Source: Patescibacteria group bacterium UBA3458 | GTDB lineage: Bacteria; Patescibacteriota; Minisyncoccia; Phycocordibacterales; UBA2100 | Length of the DNA: 48,604 bases | Reading direction: 5' to 3' | Assembly (NCBI GenBank): GCA_002378745.1 | Contig: DFRR01000005.1 | Span: 43,581 to 92,184, forward strand | Shown here: positions 26,835 to 36,438 of the stretch, in pieces | How the letters are laid out: each line of letters opens with the position of its first letter | How positions within the stretch are numbered: the first letter of the stretch is position 1 | Translations under genes and position numbers: made by a program | Notes under the pieces: generated by a model | Databases searched by the model: none | Told to the model about the DNA's origin: nothing | The model's input: the letters and a program-made list of their open reading frames with translations, nothing else

Positions 26835-27761
26835 ATGGATAAGCATGCAAAAATATACATAGCAGGACACCAAGGATTGGTTGGTTCGGCCATTGTCCGC
26901 AAACTGGCAACGGAGGGATATGCAAACATCCTTACCCGAACCCGGCAAGAACTAGATTTACTTAACCAACAAGCCGTGGCTGATTTCTTTGCGGCTGAAA
27001 AACCGGAGTATGTTTTTCTGGCTGCTGCCAAAGTGGGAGGCATTGTCGCCAATCGCGACTTCCCTGCCGACTTTATGTATCAAAATCTCCAAATTCAGAA
27101 TAATATTATTGAGAACTCGTACCGCAGTGGTGTAACCAAACTTCTCTTTCTCGGCTCTTCCTGTATTTACCCAAAACTTGCGCCCCAACCAATTACAGAA
27201 GAGTCTCTTCTGACGGGACCACTGGAGTCGACTAACGATGCGTATGCCGTTGCCAAAATTGCAGGCATTAAGATGTGCCAATCGTATAATAAGCAGTACG
27301 GCACAAACTTCATCAGCCTCATGCCAACGAACCTCTACGGTCCGAATGACAATTTTGACCTTGAGACCTCTCATGTTCTTCCTGCTTTGATTCGAAAATT
27401 TCACGAAGCGAGAGAGATGCATGCCCCCTCGGTCACACTCTGGGGTACCGGCTCACCAAAGCGTGAGTTCCTTCATGTTGACGATCTCGCCGACGCATCT
27501 GTATTCCTTATGAATAATTACGATGAATCCGATATCATTAACGTAGGTACCGGTGAAGACGTTACAATCAAAGAGCTTGCGGAACTAATACGAGAGACCG
27601 TTGGTTATACTGGGAGCATTGAGTGGGATTCCTCAAAGCCCGACGGGACGCCACGAAAATTACTCGATGTATCGCGTCTGCACAAACTGGGTTGGAAGCA
27701 TTCAATAGACCTTGAGAACGGAATTGGGAGCACGTACGACTGGTACTTTAAAAATTGGTAG
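26835..27761 (+). CDS. fcl: GDP-L-fucose synthase
   Basis: 308 aa. Dinucleotide loop [13 protein letters not shown] at 11-23, then the [16 protein letters not shown] stretch holding the family's catalytic Cys, YAVAK (Tyr/Lys pair), and the [13 protein letters not shown]is. These fit the two-step epimerase-reductase that turns GDP-4-keto-6-deoxymannose into GDP-L-fucose using NADPH. It follows gmd and precedes the flippase. Confidence 0.97.
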   Translation: MDKHAKIYIAGHQGLVGSAIVRKLATEGYANILTRTRQELDLLNQQAVADFFAAEKPEYVFLAAAKVGGIVANRDFPADFMYQNLQIQNNIIENSYRSGVTKLLFLGSSCIYPKLAPQPITEESLLTGPLESTNDAYAVAKIAGIKMCQSYNKQYGTNFISLMPTNLYGPNDNFDLETSHVLPALIRKFHEAREMHAPSVTLWGTGSPKREFLHVDDLADASVFLMNNYDESDIINVGTGEDVTIKELAELIRETVGYTGSIEWDSSKPDGTPRKLLDVSRLHKLGWKHSIDLENGIGSTYDWYFKNW

Positions 27762-27792
27762 CGAACACTCTCGTTTCTGGTTTCGAAATTAT

Positions 27793-29121
27793 ATGTACGC
27801 ACACCTAAACGCTTTCGCTCGCCTTCTGTTGCCCAATTGGATTTACACACACTTTATTGGCGACTGGAATACGGGAGCATTCAAAAAGTACTCCTACAAC
27901 ACGGGCTGGGCACTGCTCACCAGAACTGTCAGTATAGTGCTGTCTTTTTTAGTTACCATTTACCTCATCCGATACCTTGGTCCAGAAAACTACGGGCAGC
28001 TTAGTTATGCTGTATCATTTGTGGGGGTTTTCTCTATCATTTCATCTCTTGGCTTAGATAACATACTGTACCGAGACCTCATTAAGTATCCAGACCAACG
28101 AAATCACTACCTTGGATCCGCTTTCATACTAAAGCTTGTAGCTGGAACGATTGCAGCAACTCTAACTATAGTCACCGCATTTTTCTTATCACAAGGCGAC
28201 GTATCACGAATGGTGATATTTATGCTCGCAACTACCTTTATATTTAATGCGTTTAATGTAATCGGATATGAGTTTCAAGCAAATGTTCAACAAAAGTATC
28301 CTTCACTGGTTTCTCTTGCAGTAGTTGTTATTTTAAACATACTAAAGATCTTGGTCATCTTGCTTGATAAGGGAGTCTTGTACATAGGGCTTGTTCTTCT
28401 TCTAGAAGCAATCCTCTACGCCGCACTGTTTATATATATACGCAGGAGATACTACGGAACCTTATTTGCATGGCGCTTTAAGATTTCAGTTGCTCAAAGT
28501 TTATTAAAAGATTCATGGCCCTTTATCTTTATTGCTGCTTTTACCACCATATACGTCCGCATTGATCAGATTATGTTGAAATATCTGTTAGATGCTTCTG
28601 CCGTTGGTCTGTATGATGCAGCAGTGCGAATCGCCGAAGTGTGGCTTTTCATTCCAGCAATTATTGTTTCCTCGCTCTTCCCAGCAATCATGAACGCGAG
28701 AGCATCTAGTATTCAGGAGTATAAACGAAGATTATTGATACTTTGCGTGTTGTTATGCACCTTCGCTGCCGTAGTCGCGATTGCCTCATCGCTACTTTCA
28801 AAACCTCTCATGAGGTTACTGTATGGGCCTGCGTTTTTGGCGAGTGCTGGGGTATTTTCTATCTATGTATGGTCGGGCATCTGGGCATCACTGGACATTG
28901 TTGTTCGTTATTTCCTTATCGCGGAGAATAAGCGAGTGCTCATATTTACCACATCGTTAGCTGCAGCGGTGATTAATATTCTATTAAACCTTATCCTCAT
29001 ACCGTATCTGGGTATATATGGAGCTGCCTGGTCTACTTTTATTTCCTACATGTTATTGGCCTTCCCGGTTGTGCTCATACTTATAATGCAGGAGAAAAAG
29101 CTTGGAGCCACTACTTCTTAA
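27793..29121 (+). CDS. wzx: Wzx-like polysaccharide flippase (MATE/MVF superfamily)
   Basis: 442 aa from ATG 27793; the frame reaches upstream into fcl but this start, 31 nt after the fcl stop, is more plausible. 12-14 hydrophobic segments start near residue 40 (GWALLTRTVSIVLSFLVTIY) and the YLGPENYGQLSYAVSFVGVF motif is typical of the flippase/RfbX group. It would flip lipid-linked glycan units to the outer face, feeding the ligase-like protein. Its 3' end overlaps the convergent SDR gene by 11 nt. Confidence 0.9.
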   Translation: MYAHLNAFARLLLPNWIYTHFIGDWNTGAFKKYSYNTGWALLTRTVSIVLSFLVTIYLIRYLGPENYGQLSYAVSFVGVFSIISSLGLDNILYRDLIKYPDQRNHYLGSAFILKLVAGTIAATLTIVTAFFLSQGDVSRMVIFMLATTFIFNAFNVIGYEFQANVQQKYPSLVSLAVVVILNILKILVILLDKGVLYIGLVLLLEAILYAALFIYIRRRYYGTLFAWRFKISVAQSLLKDSWPFIFIAAFTTIYVRIDQIMLKYLLDASAVGLYDAAVRIAEVWLFIPAIIVSSLFPAIMNARASSIQEYKRRLLILCVLLCTFAAVVAIASSLLSKPLMRLLYGPAFLASAGVFSIYVWSGIWASLDIVVRYFLIAENKRVLIFTTSLAAAVINILLNLILIPYLGIYGAAWSTFISYMLLAFPVVLILIMQEKKLGATTS

Positions 29122-30037
29122 GTAACGCTCTCAGTTCACTTTCTATTATTTCTAGTGAGGTTCTTGTTGGGCGATAGCCGAGGCTCGAAAGCTTTTCCGA
29201 TTCAGAGTAGTAGGCAGTCTTTTGTCCCGTAGGACTTTCTACTCGCATGGAATCAATGAATTCATATACGAGCCCGAGCTGTTGACCTATATATTCTAGC
29301 AACTCTATTTTTGACACAGGTTTAGCACTCTGCATGTCAAATGCTTCGTTTTGAGGCTCTTGCTCGCACAAAAACTGCACCACGTGCCATACGTCGTGTG
29401 CAGTAATGTAATCGCGAACCATATTGGCTGGCGTCGTGTACAGCGTCGTCCCGTCTTGCAAACACTTTGCTATTTCAGAAACTAAAAAAGAGTCCTCCGT
29501 ATCCAGGAAACGACTTACGAATGCAAATACGCGCAAATCAATTATGGCTAATCTTTGGTCTGCACGATGCTTTACTTCCGACATAAGTTTAGCGACTGCA
29601 TAACTATTGTCATTTCGGAGATTAAAAATAGCGTTGGTTGTGTCGGTTATTGGTCCGTCGGCTGCCAGCCCGTAAACGGAGCCAGAACTGATATTAAATA
29701 CCCGCGCATCAGGATGTTTCTTTAGATACTCTGCTAATAAGGTATCCATTTCTTCGATTACAGAAAATACCAACGATGGATTCTCGGACAGTTTTTTGGG
29801 ACTACCGATTCCCGTTGCGTTAATAACAATATCGTATTCTCCACTTAGCAATGCTTTGTAGGGTAAGACCAGAGGTGCATGTATACTCTGCGCTCCCAGA
29901 AACGCTTTGGCCTGGATAACATTGCGCGAAAATGCAGCCACTTCAAAACTAAATTCTTTGGCACCCGCGAGTAATGATCGACCTATATAGCCAGTCGCTC
30001 CTAGCACCGCAACTTTTGGATTAGGTTGTCCCTTCAT
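29111..30037 (-). CDS. NAD(P)-dependent extended SDR, possible YerF-like reductase
   Basis: 308 aa. VAVLGATGYIGRSLL at 9-23 is the cofactor loop; SSGSVYG and YAVAK give the Ser and Tyr-Lys of an SDR active site. Position, last gene after the ThDP enzyme in the ddhB-ddhA operon, makes it a candidate for the reductase that finishes a branched sugar, as YerF does in yersiniose synthesis. It could equally be an epimerase. It overlaps the ThDP gene by 4 nt (ATGA), which suggests translational coupling, and overlaps wzx convergently. Confidence 0.82.
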   Translation of the reverse strand: MKGQPNPKVAVLGATGYIGRSLLAGAKEFSFEVAAFSRNVIQAKAFLGAQSIHAPLVLPYKALLSGEYDIVINATGIGSPKKLSENPSLVFSVIEEMDTLLAEYLKKHPDARVFNISSGSVYGLAADGPITDTTNAIFNLRNDNSYAVAKLMSEVKHRADQRLAIIDLRVFAFVSRFLDTEDSFLVSEIAKCLQDGTTLYTTPANMVRDYITAHDVWHVVQFLCEQEPQNEAFDMQSAKPVSKIELLEYIGQQLGLVYEFIDSMRVESPTGQKTAYYSESEKLSSLGYRPTRTSLEIIESELRALLKK

Positions 30038-31836
30038 TTCGAATCTTTCTCATCAACAGGCTTAATTAAGAGGTTGTTGCGATATTCTTCGCGATCGAGA
30101 AACGGCATCATGTCCTCAAGCGGACGTGAGACCATAGTGCCATCTTCGCGCCTTACTGAAGCCACGGCAGGTACTACCGGCTCATTCTTTGGACACATCA
30201 CTTCTACTAGCGCCGCGCCTTTATAGGCCAGCACTTTTTTAAGGTCTTTTTCCAACGTGACGCTGTTCGAGAGTTTAAAATATTTTATCCCGTACGCACC
30301 GGCGATCTTTTCCAGGCTAGGGATTGATACTCCCGACTCCGGACCAGTACCAATTAGATGTCCTTCAAAGAATTTATTTTGAGTTGCCCTAATCGAGAGA
30401 TAACCGCTGTTATTTAATACGAAGGTCTTAACGGGGAGCTTATTATGCACAATTGTCTGTAATTCCTGGATGTTTAGCTGCAGCGAACCATCGCCGGTAA
30501 TCCCATATACTTCTCCACCTTTGGCAACTGCCGCGCCAATACTAGCCGGCACAGTAAAACCCATATCTGCTTGGCCACCGCTGGTTAGGTAACGTTGCTT
30601 CTTCTTTATGTTTACTGCCATAGTAGTGACATAAAACGAAGACCCGGCATCAGAAACAACTACGCCGTCCGCAGGCATGAGTCGACTCAGCGTATCAATC
30701 AGGTTGAACATACTGATTTTGCCCTTGAGCGTCCGATACGCTGGTAAACAGACAGGGTACTTCTTTTTCCATTCGCGACATTGTTTCAACCAAAAACGTA
30801 CATCGGGCATCTGTTTTGGTTGAAAACGTGTAATGAATTCTTTTGCGTCGGCATTGATGAAAAGGTCAATCTTTATTGTTGGCTTCTTGTGCTCTACAGG
30901 GTCAATGTCAATCACAATTTTCTTTGCCTCACGTGCGAATAACTCATACTCGTATCCGATTGCCGTTACACTCAAACGTGTTCCAATCGCGATGATTAGA
31001 TCGGCGTTTTGCATCGCTAGGTTGCCCGACCGACTTGCCTTTGTTCCAATTACACCAATATAATTCGAGTGGTCGGTCGGCAAGTTTGATACTCCAAGGT
31101 ACGGAGCAACTACTGGGATTTTGTATTTCTCAACGAACTTCTTGAACTCGGGAAGCGCACCTGCGAGTCGCAGACCTTGCCCGCCAATGATAACTGGTCG
31201 CTTGGCTTCTTTCAGCATCTTTTCAAGAGCGGATAACTCGCGCTTAGTCGGTACTTTTTTGTATTCTTTTTTCAACTCTTTTGGGTCGAACTTTTTTTGC
31301 TTTGTACTGTCAAAAAAAGCACCTTGTACATCCATTGGAATATCGATCCATACCGGGCCTGGACGCCCTGTCTTTGCAAGATATAAAGCTTTCTCAATAT
31401 GGTATGCAACCTCGTGTGGATCGTTGAGCATTACAGCATACTTGGTGAGTGACTTTACAATTGGAATGATGTCGGCTTCTTGCGTACCGATTTGCCGCAA
31501 CGGAATATCTGAATTATGTGTAGTTTCTTTACGCTTAACTTGCCCGGAAACAAAGACGCACGGAACACTATCTTGCCATGCGTCGAGCAAACCTGTTATT
31601 GCGTTTGTCGCTCCACAACCTGTGCTCGTATACGCAACTCCTATACCGCCCGTATACTTAGCGTACCCGACAGCGGCCATCGCACTCGCCTGTTCATGGT
31701 GATTACAAACTGCCTTAAGTTTCGGATGCACATATACACTGTCAGAAAGAAACATCATACCACCGCCAGTCAACATAAAAATGTCTTTAGCGCCTTCTCT
31801 GTAAAGACGATCTGTAATGTAATCAACGACTCGCAT
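30034..31836 (-). CDS. ThDP-dependent acetolactate synthase-like enzyme, candidate YerE-like
   Basis: 600 aa with the three-domain ThDP fold. The catalytic Glu48 lies in VCNHHEQASAMAA; the ThDP/Mg motif begins GDGSLQLNIQEL at 448 and ends with LNN at about 476. It clearly belongs to the acetohydroxyacid synthase-like superfamily. No ilv genes neighbour it; instead it sits in the CDP-sugar operon, 2 nt after an aminotransferase. YerE, of this family, adds an acetyl group from pyruvate to a CDP-3,6-dideoxy-4-ketohexose; I infer a similar C-C bond step here. A housekeeping acetolactate synthase is less likely. Confidence 0.85.
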   Translation of the reverse strand: MRVVDYITDRLYREGAKDIFMLTGGGMMFLSDSVYVHPKLKAVCNHHEQASAMAAVGYAKYTGGIGVAYTSTGCGATNAITGLLDAWQDSVPCVFVSGQVKRKETTHNSDIPLRQIGTQEADIIPIVKSLTKYAVMLNDPHEVAYHIEKALYLAKTGRPGPVWIDIPMDVQGAFFDSTKQKKFDPKELKKEYKKVPTKRELSALEKMLKEAKRPVIIGGQGLRLAGALPEFKKFVEKYKIPVVAPYLGVSNLPTDHSNYIGVIGTKASRSGNLAMQNADLIIAIGTRLSVTAIGYEYELFAREAKKIVIDIDPVEHKKPTIKIDLFINADAKEFITRFQPKQMPDVRFWLKQCREWKKKYPVCLPAYRTLKGKISMFNLIDTLSRLMPADGVVVSDAGSSFYVTTMAVNIKKKQRYLTSGGQADMGFTVPASIGAAVAKGGEVYGITGDGSLQLNIQELQTIVHNKLPVKTFVLNNSGYLSIRATQNKFFEGHLIGTGPESGVSIPSLEKIAGAYGIKYFKLSNSVTLEKDLKKVLAYKGAALVEVMCPKNEPVVPAVASVRREDGTMVSRPLEDMMPFLDREEYRNNLLIKPVDEKDSK

Positions 31837-31838
31837 AC

Positions 31839-33020
31839 CTATCGTTCGGTTAACGCTGCTCTTAATCTGTCTATTCCTTTTTGTATATCCTCCCGCGAAC
31901 TAACTACGCACATACGAATATAGCCTTCGCCATAATTTCCGAAGTTGGTACCCGGCAACACTGCAACACCAGCTTCTTCAAGTGCAAAGTCAGTAAATTC
32001 TTCGCTGGTCATACCTGTATCACGAATGCTCGGGAACACGTAGATGGCACCACTTGGTGGCAAACATCTAATGCCCGGGATCGAATTTAATCCATCGACT
32101 AACACTTGCATACGCATTTTATATTCATCGGCCATAGCGTTAACTGCACTCTGATCGCCTGAAATTGCCTCAATTGCAGCATACTGAATAAATGGGGGCA
32201 CACAAGAGGAGGTTGTTTGTAGGAGCAAGTCCATCTTTGCGATCACGTCAGCCGGACCAACCAGTGCACCGATACGCCAACCGGTCATTGCAAATGCCTT
32301 GCTAAAGCCATTTGCAATGATAGTACGCTCTTTGCAGTGATCCAAAAATGAAGGGCTGCTAAAGTATACCCCTTCGGCAAAATACATTCTTGAATAAATT
32401 TCGTCACTATATAGATATACATCATGGTCTTTCGCGATTTTTGCAATTTCTACAACCTCCTCTTTAGTCATTACGGAACCTGTTGGATTTTGTGGGGAGT
32501 TAATGATAATCATTCTCGTTTTTGGTGTTATTGCCGCCCGCACGTCATCTGGGTTCATACGAAATGCATTCTCCTCCTTTAGAGGTACACGGACTGCAGT
32601 GACCCCACACGCTTTTAAGACCGAGTAGTAGGTTGGAAATCCGGGATCAGGAACAATAACTTCGTCTCCAGGTTCAACTAGACAGCGAACTGCATAGTAG
32701 ATACCTATGTTAGCACCAGGCACGATTAGTACTTGGTTTAAATCGGGTAAAAACTTGCGCGAGCGTGCCGTAGTGGCACGAACAGACTCGCGTAACTCTT
32801 TAATGCCAGTCGAAGGTGCATAGTGTGTCTTTCCTTCACGAAGTGCTTTCACGCCAGCATCTGTGATGTTTTTTGGGGTTTCAAAATCGGGATCACCAAT
32901 TTCAAAATGAATGATATCTTTCCCCTCCTTTTGCATCTCCTGTACTTTAGCAAGCACTTTGAACATTGGTTGTCCGTCAATGGTATTGGCAAATTTTGTT
33001 AATCGGTATTTCATATACAT
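31839..33020 (-). CDS. Class I/II PLP aminotransferase
   Basis: 393 aa, fold-type I aspartate aminotransferase-like. NSPQNPTG at 174-181 and SKAFAMTGWRIG at 240-251 with the Schiff-base Lys241 are present; the N-terminus reads IIHFEIGDPDFETP. These enzymes move an amino group between an amino acid and a 2-keto acid. It lies within the CDP-sugar operon between the cytidylyltransferase and the ThDP gene, which is not usual in the yersiniose cluster. It may supply a 2-keto acid donor for the ThDP step or act on the sugar; neither is proven. ATG 33014 (Met3) is an alternative start. Confidence 0.9.
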   Translation of the reverse strand: MYMKYRLTKFANTIDGQPMFKVLAKVQEMQKEGKDIIHFEIGDPDFETPKNITDAGVKALREGKTHYAPSTGIKELRESVRATTARSRKFLPDLNQVLIVPGANIGIYYAVRCLVEPGDEVIVPDPGFPTYYSVLKACGVTAVRVPLKEENAFRMNPDDVRAAITPKTRMIIINSPQNPTGSVMTKEEVVEIAKIAKDHDVYLYSDEIYSRMYFAEGVYFSSPSFLDHCKERTIIANGFSKAFAMTGWRIGALVGPADVIAKMDLLLQTTSSCVPPFIQYAAIEAISGDQSAVNAMADEYKMRMQVLVDGLNSIPGIRCLPPSGAIYVFPSIRDTGMTSEEFTDFALEEAGVAVLPGTNFGNYGEGYIRMCVVSSREDIQKGIDRLRAALTER

Positions 33021-33036
33021 TCACGATGGAAATTAG

Positions 33037-33807
33037 CTACCACAGTTTCCATGGGGGTTTTCCATTACTCCACATTTCTTCCAACTTATGCTTATCGCTG
33101 AGAGTGTCCATCGGGTGCCAGAAACCGTCGTGAGAATACGACGACAATCCACCTTCGTGGGCCAGGTTTTTAAGCGGGGCTTGTTCAAGTACCGTGGCAT
33201 CCCCTTCTTCTAGCGAATCGAAAATCTGTGGCTCAAACACAAAAAAGCCAGCACTAATGCGTTTTTGATTATCTGTCTTCTCGCTAAAGTTTGTTACTGC
33301 ATTGCTTTCTCCGACCTCAACGACGCCAAATCTTCCGTCTGGGATAACTGTGGTTACTGTGGCTATACGTCCGTTTTCTTTGTGGTGCGCCAGAAGCTTG
33401 TTCACATTGATGTCTCCCACGCCATCACCATACGTCATCATAAACGCCTCATTCCCGATATGCTCCCGCACCCGCAGCAAGCGTCCGCCAGTCATGGTTG
33501 TTAATCCTGTATCAATCAGCGTAACTTTCCATGGCTCAGGTGCCGGAGTATGCATTTCTATCGAACCTGTAGTGAAATCAAAAGTGACGTTACTTGTGTA
33601 TAAATGATATCGAGAGAACCACTCTTTGATGAATTCGCCTCTATACCCCAAACAGATAACAAACTCATTGAATCCATAGTGGGAATAGATTTTCATAATA
33701 TGCCACAACATTGGCATACCACCGACTTCTACCATTGGTTTAGGTCGCACATGCGTTTCCTCCGCCAAGCGTGTCCCCAATCCTCCAGCTAGTATTACTA
33801 CTTTCAT
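33037..33807 (-). CDS. rfbF: Glucose-1-phosphate cytidylyltransferase
   Basis: 256 aa. Opens with ILAGGLGTRLAEETHVRPKP, the nucleotidyltransferase signature with the conserved Arg and Lys, and continues VEVGGMPMLWHIMKIYSHYG, as in RfbF/DdhA. It makes CDP-glucose from CTP and glucose-1-phosphate. It starts 3 nt after ddhB ends, and the aminotransferase follows after 16 nt. Assigned also by its partner, the CDP-glucose 4,6-dehydratase. Confidence 0.97.
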   Translation of the reverse strand: MKVVILAGGLGTRLAEETHVRPKPMVEVGGMPMLWHIMKIYSHYGFNEFVICLGYRGEFIKEWFSRYHLYTSNVTFDFTTGSIEMHTPAPEPWKVTLIDTGLTTMTGGRLLRVREHIGNEAFMMTYGDGVGDINVNKLLAHHKENGRIATVTTVIPDGRFGVVEVGESNAVTNFSEKTDNQKRISAGFFVFEPQIFDSLEEGDATVLEQAPLKNLAHEGGLSSYSHDGFWHPMDTLSDKHKLEEMWSNGKPPWKLW

Positions 33808-33810
33808 AAT

Positions 33811-34914
33811 CTATTCTGAGAAATTAAAATAATCCAGTATCTGCTCTTGCGTGATGCGGGATACACTCTCAGGGTCTTCCGCTGTCACTGCATACCAACG
33901 AACAGTTTCTTTTAAAGTTTTTTCAAATGACCACCGTGAAGCCCACCCCAGCCGGCGGTACGCCTTCGTGGTGTCCAAGACCAATTCGGTAGATTCGTGC
34001 TTTGTTTGTGCCACAGCAGAGTCCTGCGCTATTTGTACAGAACCTTTCCCTAGTTGCGCAAGTGCTTTTGTGGCAAAATCACCAACAGTAACCCACGAAG
34101 TATGCTGAGGACCAAAATTCCAAGCTCCCGAAACTTCAGTGTCCCCTTTTGCTAAACGCATACCCATTAATAGGTACCCAGACAACGGCTCAAGAACATG
34201 CTCCCACGGGCGAACCGCATGAGGGTTGCGTATAGAAACATTGCCATCACCATGTAATACTGAGCGCATGATGTCCGGAACCAGCCTGTCTTCGGACCAA
34301 TCCCCACCACCAATCACGTTGCCGGCGCGGGCAATGCCCAACAACGTAGTGTGCGCATCACCGTACTTTGCTGGGTTAAAAAATGACAATCGATATGCGT
34401 TTGCGACAATATCCGCTGCGGCCTTACTGCCACTATACGGATCGTATCCACCGAGCTTTTCGTTCTCACGATACCCATATACCCACTCTTGATTTTCATA
34501 TACTTTATCTGTGGTTATCACAACCATTGCCGTAACAGTTGGTGTTGTACGCACCGCTTCAAGTACATTAGTGGTCCCGACAACATTGGTTGTAATAGTG
34601 AATACGGGCTCCTCGTAACTTCGTCGCACTAAAGCTTGTGCAGCAAGGTGGAATACTATGTCGGGCTTTTCTGTAGAGACTATCTTTTGAATTTCGTCGG
34701 CATCTCGCACATCACACTCATAGTGTCGTACACGAGATTGCAAATCGGTCTGCGTGAACATGCGCTTGTCCGGCTCAACCGGTAGTGCCACACCAACCAC
34801 ATCTGCACCTAGCAGCAACAAAACATGAGTTAACCAAGAACCTTTAAAACCCGTATGTCCTGTAACGAGAACCTTTTTGCCCCGATAGAATTCTTGCAAC
34901 CTTTTATCATCCAT
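33811..34914 (-). CDS. rfbG: CDP-glucose 4,6-dehydratase
   Basis: 367 aa from ATG 34914; the frame extends upstream but only from here does it match the family (GKKVLVTGHTGFKGSWLTHV, then FHLAAQALVRRSYEEP, TTDKVYEN and YSGSKAAAD with Tyr-Lys). It oxidises and dehydrates CDP-glucose to CDP-4-keto-6-deoxyglucose. AGGAG lies 4 nt before the ATG and a good promoter ends 10 nt before it. This gene opens the five-gene minus operon running to 29111. Confidence 0.97.
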   Translation of the reverse strand: MDDKRLQEFYRGKKVLVTGHTGFKGSWLTHVLLLLGADVVGVALPVEPDKRMFTQTDLQSRVRHYECDVRDADEIQKIVSTEKPDIVFHLAAQALVRRSYEEPVFTITTNVVGTTNVLEAVRTTPTVTAMVVITTDKVYENQEWVYGYRENEKLGGYDPYSGSKAAADIVANAYRLSFFNPAKYGDAHTTLLGIARAGNVIGGGDWSEDRLVPDIMRSVLHGDGNVSIRNPHAVRPWEHVLEPLSGYLLMGMRLAKGDTEVSGAWNFGPQHTSWVTVGDFATKALAQLGKGSVQIAQDSAVAQTKHESTELVLDTTKAYRRLGWASRWSFEKTLKETVRWYAVTAEDPESVSRITQEQILDYFNFSE

Positions 34915-34924
34915 AGTTCTCCTA

Positions 34925-34953
34925 TTTATATAGGAGTTACCATACATAGTCAA
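34925..34953 (-). promoter_or_regulatory. Promoter of the CDP-sugar operon
   Basis: On the minus strand TTGACT (34953-34948), exact 17-nt spacer, TATAAA (34930-34925). The ATG follows 10 nt later, so the predicted leader is only about 4 nt. The AGGAG at 34923-34919 lies largely upstream of that start. Confidence 0.7.
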
Positions 34954-34970
34954 AAGAAAAGCGAGCATGA

Positions 34971-34976
34971 TATACT
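34971..34976 (+). promoter_or_regulatory. -10 box of the ddhC/colD-like gene
   Basis: TATACT on the plus strand, 35 nt before ATG 35012, in the divergent region opposite ddhB. No Shine-Dalgarno is seen in the leader. The -35 is weak. Confidence 0.45.
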
Positions 34977-35011
34977 GTCTAGAATTCACATTAAAATCAA
35001 TACATTTCACT

Positions 35012-36211
35012 ATGAAAGTCCCCTACGCGAAGTCAGTACACGGCGAAGAAGAAATAGAAGCTGTGGTTGAAGTGCTACGCGGTAATACGGCGCTCGGCCC
35101 GAAAGCCGACGAATTTGAAAAGAAGATCGCCGCTATGTTTGGCAAAGAGTACGGAATAATGGTCAACTCCGGTTCATCGGCCAACTTGCTTGCTTTTGAG
35201 GCGATGGGGCTTGAGCCGGGTGATGAGGTGATTACTCCACTTTTAACATTTGGTACTGTCGTTGCACCTATCATTCAGAAGGGTCTGGTGCCGGTTTTTG
35301 TCGATGTAGAAGAGGGTACCTATATTGTTGATCCGGACTCGGTCGAAGCAGCTGTTACCGAAAAAACCCGAGTCCTGATGATCCCGTCTCTTTTGGGCAA
35401 TATTCCAAACCTGGAGCGTCTTCGCGAAATCGCCGACAAACACAAACTATGGCTGGTAGAAGATTCTTGTGACACTCTTGGTGGAACATATAAAGGAAAA
35501 CCGTCCGGTTCGTATTCGGACATATCTACCACCAGCTTCTACGGTTCACATATCATAAACGGTGCCGGTGGTGGTGGTATGATCATGGTTCATGATCAAA
35601 AACTTGCAGAACGTCTAGTAGTACTTCGTGGTTGGGGCCGACGATCTTCGCTCTACGGAGAAACCGCAACATCTGAACTACTGGAAAATCGGTTCGAGGT
35701 GGAGCTCGAAGGAGTACCTTACGACAACAAATTTGTATTTAGCGAAATCGGCTACAACTTCTTGCCGCTAGAGCTTCAGGCTGCTTTTGCGTTAGTGCAA
35801 CTAACTCGCTTCCCCGATTTTGCCAAAGCACGCAAGGCGCACTTTGCAGCCATGCTGGAGTTCTTCAAACAGTATGAAGAATATTTCATTCTTCCTAAGC
35901 AGACACCAAACTCTGAAACCAACTGGTTGGCTTTCCCAGTTGTAATCAAGGACAGTGCACCCTTTGACCGTAAAGGCCTGGCTACTTTTCTCGAGAAAAA
36001 TGGTATTCAGACCCGACCAGTGTTTACCGGCGACATATTGAAGCAGCCAGCCTTCAAGAACATTCCACACCGTCTGGCAGAAACCTCCTACGCCAACACA
36101 GAAGCGGTCATGCGCGGCGGGCTGGTATTTGCCTGCCACCAAGGACTGACTGGCGATCAGATTTCTTATGTACAAGAACATATTTCTTCGTACATTGCCT
36201 CCCGACAATAG
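35012..36211 (+). CDS. PLP/PMP-dependent CDP-4-keto-6-deoxyglucose 3-dehydratase (DdhC/ColD-like)
   Basis: 399 aa from ATG 35012. DegT/DnrJ/EryC1 fold: NSGSSANLLAFEAMGLEPGD, then EDSCDTLGGTYKGKPSGSYS. At the place of the usual Schiff-base lysine stands His180 (YGSHIINGAGGGG), the hallmark of DdhC/E1 and ColD, which remove the 3-OH rather than transfer an amino group. The length is closer to ColD (about 390) than to DdhC (about 437). ColD regenerates PMP from glutamate and needs no reductase; no DdhD gene is seen here, which suits that. It faces away from ddhB, across a 97-nt divergent region. Confidence 0.92.
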   Translation: MKVPYAKSVHGEEEIEAVVEVLRGNTALGPKADEFEKKIAAMFGKEYGIMVNSGSSANLLAFEAMGLEPGDEVITPLLTFGTVVAPIIQKGLVPVFVDVEEGTYIVDPDSVEAAVTEKTRVLMIPSLLGNIPNLERLREIADKHKLWLVEDSCDTLGGTYKGKPSGSYSDISTTSFYGSHIINGAGGGGMIMVHDQKLAERLVVLRGWGRRSSLYGETATSELLENRFEVELEGVPYDNKFVFSEIGYNFLPLELQAAFALVQLTRFPDFAKARKAHFAAMLEFFKQYEEYFILPKQTPNSETNWLAFPVVIKDSAPFDRKGLATFLEKNGIQTRPVFTGDILKQPAFKNIPHRLAETSYANTEAVMRGGLVFACHQGLTGDQISYVQEHISSYIASRQ

Positions 36212-36438
36212 CCGCATGCGCAAGCAAGGCTTGTGCTACAATCCCTGGGTATGTACGTCAATCCAACGTCACTGCAGGCGTGTACCTTATTACATTTGAT
36301 CAGTTTACTGACAACTGAGGATCACTGACAACGGTATTCACTCAAGCCAGTCCCTATGCTTTTTATAAACTACTGCACTCAATACCTCTTAGATTTGCCT
36401 GAACTAGAGCAAAAACTATACCTTTTGCCTCTTTTGAC
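36212..36438. other. 227-nt intergenic region with weak hairpin
   Basis: GCGCAAGC, AAG, GCTTGTGC at 36218-36236 forms an 8-bp stem with one G-U pair, but no U-run follows. TACAAT at 36237-36242 could be a -10. ACTGACAAC occurs twice (36307 and 36324). No gene is evident. Confidence 0.35.
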
